A DNA stretch of 25,457 bases, taken from Mariprofundaceae bacterium (lineage in GTDB: Bacteria; Pseudomonadota; Zetaproteobacteria; Mariprofundales; Mariprofundaceae). This document shows, piece by piece, positions 23,501 through 25,457 of this stretch. How positions within the stretch are numbered: position 1 is the stretch's first letter; each line of letters starts with the position of its first letter. Where the stretch lies: positions 1 through 25,457 of the forward strand of contig JAUZQP010000123.1 of the NCBI GenBank assembly GCA_030950965.1. Reading direction: 5' to 3'. A model generated the notes under the pieces. That model saw nothing but the letters and a program-made list of their open reading frames with translations. It was not told where the DNA came from and did not search any database. The position numbers and the translations under genes are program-made.

Positions 23501-24808
23501 ATGAAAGACATTCGCGTAGGTTTGCTGGGGCTGGGAACCATTGGTTTAGGTGCAGCACGTATCTTGCTGGAGCAGCAGGAGCTGATGAGCCGCCGTCTGG
23601 GCTGTCGCTTGGTGCTGGTTGCTGCTGCCGACCGTAGTCTTGACCGTGATTTTGGCTTGGATCTGAGCAGTGTACGTCTATCTTCTGATGCACAAGATGT
23701 CGTGACTGCTGATGATGTCGATATTGTCATTGAACTGATTGGTGGTTATGAGCCAGCGCGTACATTCGTAGCAACGGCAATTGAACATGGCAAACATGTG
23801 GTGACTGCCAATAAAGCCTTGATTGCCAAACATGGTGACGAACTGTTCGCACAAGCGGAAAGTAACGGCGTGGTTTTGGCGTTTGAAGCGGCTGTGGGTG
23901 GCGGTATTCCTTGCCTCAAAGCATTGCGTGAAGGTCTAGCTGCGAATCAAATAGAATCCATTTATGGTATTTTGAATGGTACATGCAACTACATCCTAAC
24001 GCGCATGGAAAATGAAGGCGCGGCTTTTGCCGATGTCCTGCGCGATGCACAAGCCTTGGGTTATGCCGAAGCAGACCCTACGTTCGATGTCGAAGGTGTT
24101 GATACAGCACATAAATTATCCATTTTAGCAGCGATGGCATTTGGTTCAAAAATTCATTTTGATGAAGTGTTTACCGAAGGTATCAGCCGTATCACCCCCG
24201 ATGATATTCACTCTGCTCATGAACTCGGTTATCGCATCAAATTGCTCGGCGTAGCTAAACCGCATGGCGAGCAAGTGGAGATGCGTGTTCACCCCACCTT
24301 GATTCCGCTGAGCTCTCAGTTGGCGCAAGTGTCAGATTCCTATAATGCAGTGCAAGCCTCTGGCGATTTCGTCGAGCATACCATGTATTTCGGGCGCGGT
24401 GCGGGTGAACGTCCCACTGCCTCGGCTGTAATTGCAGATGTCATGGATATAGCACGGGTGTTGCCTGGTGGCGTGGCGTATTTGCCACCAGCGATGGGTT
24501 TCATTGCTGCTGAACGCCGCGATTTAGCCACCTTGCCGATTATTGATGCCGAATGTGAATACTATTTGCGTCTTATGGTTCAAGATGATTCTGGCGTATT
24601 GGCAACGATCACTTCGATTCTTGCCGACCATCACATCAGCTTGGAAGCAGTGATGCAAAAAGAACGTCACGCTACGCATTCCGTGCCTATCATTTTACTC
24701 ACGCACACCACCACCGAAGGGAATTTTCAAGCAGCGATAGCGCGTATTATTGCCCTTGATTGTGTGCAAGAAGATGTGCTTATTTTACGCAAAGAACAAA
24801 CGCATTAA
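23501..24808 (+). CDS. hom: Homoserine dehydrogenase
   Basis: Reduces aspartate semialdehyde to homoserine for threonine and methionine synthesis; cytosolic. The NAD(P) site is GLLGLGTIGLGAARILLEQQ at residues 7-26. The catalytic domain shows VTANKALIAKHGDELF (about 102), EAAVGGGIPCLKALREGL and YGILNGTCNYILTRME (about 155-170), and EADPTFDVEGVDTAHKLSIL. An ACT domain, the usual site of threonine inhibition, forms the C-terminus (YYLRLMVQDDSGVLATITSI, about 350-430). The length of 435 aa is standard. It is followed not by a short spacer but by hairpin repeat copy B before thrC. Confidence 0.96.
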   Translation: MKDIRVGLLGLGTIGLGAARILLEQQELMSRRLGCRLVLVAAADRSLDRDFGLDLSSVRLSSDAQDVVTADDVDIVIELIGGYEPARTFVATAIEHGKHVVTANKALIAKHGDELFAQAESNGVVLAFEAAVGGGIPCLKALREGLAANQIESIYGILNGTCNYILTRMENEGAAFADVLRDAQALGYAEADPTFDVEGVDTAHKLSILAAMAFGSKIHFDEVFTEGISRITPDDIHSAHELGYRIKLLGVAKPHGEQVEMRVHPTLIPLSSQLAQVSDSYNAVQASGDFVEHTMYFGRGAGERPTASAVIADVMDIARVLPGGVAYLPPAMGFIAAERRDLATLPIIDAECEYYLRLMVQDDSGVLATITSILADHHISLEAVMQKERHATHSVPIILLTHTTTEGNFQAAIARIIALDCVQEDVLILRKEQTH

Positions 24809-24822
24809 GTTCGTTTTTTTGG

Positions 24823-24979
24823 TGCGCTAGGAGGCTGTTCGAGAGTAGGAATCGTAATGAGGGGATGCTGGTTTGAGACAGGTTCTCTTGAGGTTTTAGA
24901 CGAAAACCCATAAGGGAACTTGTCCAAGTCCAGCGTTTCCGCAGTAGGTTTTTCTATTCTCGGGCAGCCTCCTAGTGCA
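24823..24979. repeat. Hairpin repeat, copy B, between hom and thrC
   Basis: The ends TGCGCTAGGAGGCTG (24823-24837) and CAGCCTCCTAGTGCA (24965-24979) are inverted repeats with one mismatch. Successive inner pairs CGAGAGTAG/CTATTCTCG, GCTGG/CCAGC and the tip GGTTTT (24892-24897)/AAAACC (24903-24908) give a nearly continuous hairpin. It shares both flanks with copy A at 22022-22197. It sits in the middle of an otherwise operon-like hom-thrC pair and could attenuate or process the message. Confidence 0.8.
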
Positions 24980-25050
24980 TCCTACCTTTTTCACCGTGCT
25001 TGTTGCCATTGCCTATTTGCCAATAGCCGACACGGTTTTATGGAGTTATT

Positions 25051-25457
25051 ATGTCTCATTATCAAGGAATTATTAATCGTTATCGCGCTTTCCTTCCCAT
25101 TGCCAAAGATGATTCGATTATCACCCTTTACGAAGGCAATACACCACTGCACGAATCCATGAATTTGCGCAATGCGATCAACCCTGAACTCAATATTTAT
25201 TTGAAGTTTGAAGGCTTGAATCCCACGGGGTCATTCAAAGACCGTGGCATGACGATGGCAGTGACGCAGGCGTACAACGCAGGCTCACGTAAAATTATTT
25301 GTGCTTCAACAGGCACCACCTCGGCTTCTGCTGCTGCCTATGCTGCTAACTGTGGCATGCAGGCGTATGTACTTATTCCTGATGGTAAAATCGCTTTAGG
25401 TAAAATGTCACAAGGCATTCGCTACGGTGCAAAAGTGATTCAAATTCGCGGTAACTT
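25051..25457 (+). CDS. thrC: Threonine synthase (5' part, runs off the window)
   Basis: Converts O-phosphohomoserine to threonine; PLP fold type II. The first 135 codons are present. The PLP lysine is in FEGLNPTGSFKDRGMTMAV (about residue 60). The next motif reads CASTGTTSASAAAYAA where the family usually has STGNTSASAAAYAA; the Asn expected to contact the PLP 3'-hydroxyl is Thr here (ACC for AAC). GGAG (25042-25045) precedes ATG 25051. It follows alaC and hom with repeat copy B between hom and thrC. Confidence 0.95.
   Translation, partial: MSHYQGIINRYRAFLPIAKDDSIITLYEGNTPLHESMNLRNAINPELNIYLKFEGLNPTGSFKDRGMTMAVTQAYNAGSRKIICASTGTTSASAAAYAANCGMQAYVLIPDGKIALGKMSQGIRYGAKVIQIRGN

Noticed and set aside
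22022..24979. CRISPR array
   Set aside because: Repeats are long, only two, and separated by complete genes; no short regularly spaced direct repeats are seen anywhere in the window.
24920..25162. 80-aa plus-strand frame between hom and thrC
   Set aside because: It runs through repeat copy B and then overlaps thrC in another frame; no motif or ribosome-binding site.

Overview
The window looks like chromosomal DNA from a Gram-negative proteobacterium. LpxC implies lipid A. The miaB-phoH-ybeY-corC order, the three-subunit proton-translocating transhydrogenase (pntAA-pntAB-pntB), lipB and the alaC-hom-thrC order are all proteobacterial arrangements. I cannot fix the class from sequence alone; Gamma- or Zetaproteobacteria are reasonable guesses. 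Most genes are housekeeping. What stands out is the number of short, non-coding, palindromic elements lodged at or in gene boundaries.

Layout. 1-69 (-): start of a zinc-ribbon protein cut by the window edge. 300-3921 (+): miaB, phoH, ybeY and corC, mostly overlapping (tRNA modification, RNA/ribosome maturation, CBS-domain protein). 4050-6311 (+): gpsA, an Smr-domain gene and lipB. A 125-bp palindromic element sits exactly at the smr/lipB junction and now supplies lipB's ribosome-binding site and start codon. 6438-9353 (+): a translationally coupled three-gene operon made of a small secreted protein, a three-helix membrane protein, and a di-iron (ODP/metallo-beta-lactamase fold)-GAF-GGDEF diguanylate cyclase. 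The cyclase gene is split by a 162-bp MITE with a TA target duplication; removing the MITE restores one frame of 594 codons.

9373-9446 (-): tRNA-Gly(CCC). 9584-11746 (-): recQ. 12090-12482 (+): a single-domain response regulator directly behind a 161-bp palindromic element. 12486-15426 (-): a moxR-ABC ATPase-ABC permease operon. 15427-15792: a terminator and two adjacent inserted elements that form the 3' untranslated region of deaD. 15793-18605 (-): deaD and lpxC. 18606-19064: divergent intergenic region. 19065-22015 (+): pntAA, pntAB, pntB (NADPH supply). 22286 to the end (+): alaC, hom and partial thrC (amino-acid biosynthesis). Two copies of a roughly 160-170-bp hairpin repeat follow pntB and hom.

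The most interesting points are: (1) the interrupted oxygen/iron-sensor-like diguanylate cyclase and its two uncharacterised membrane/secreted partners; (2) the element that landed in the ancestral smr/lipB ATGA overlap while leaving both genes usable; (3) at least five distinct families of palindromic elements in 25 kb, three with readable target duplications and one with compensatory changes in its hairpin tip. All inferences come from reading the sequence; no alignments or searches were run.
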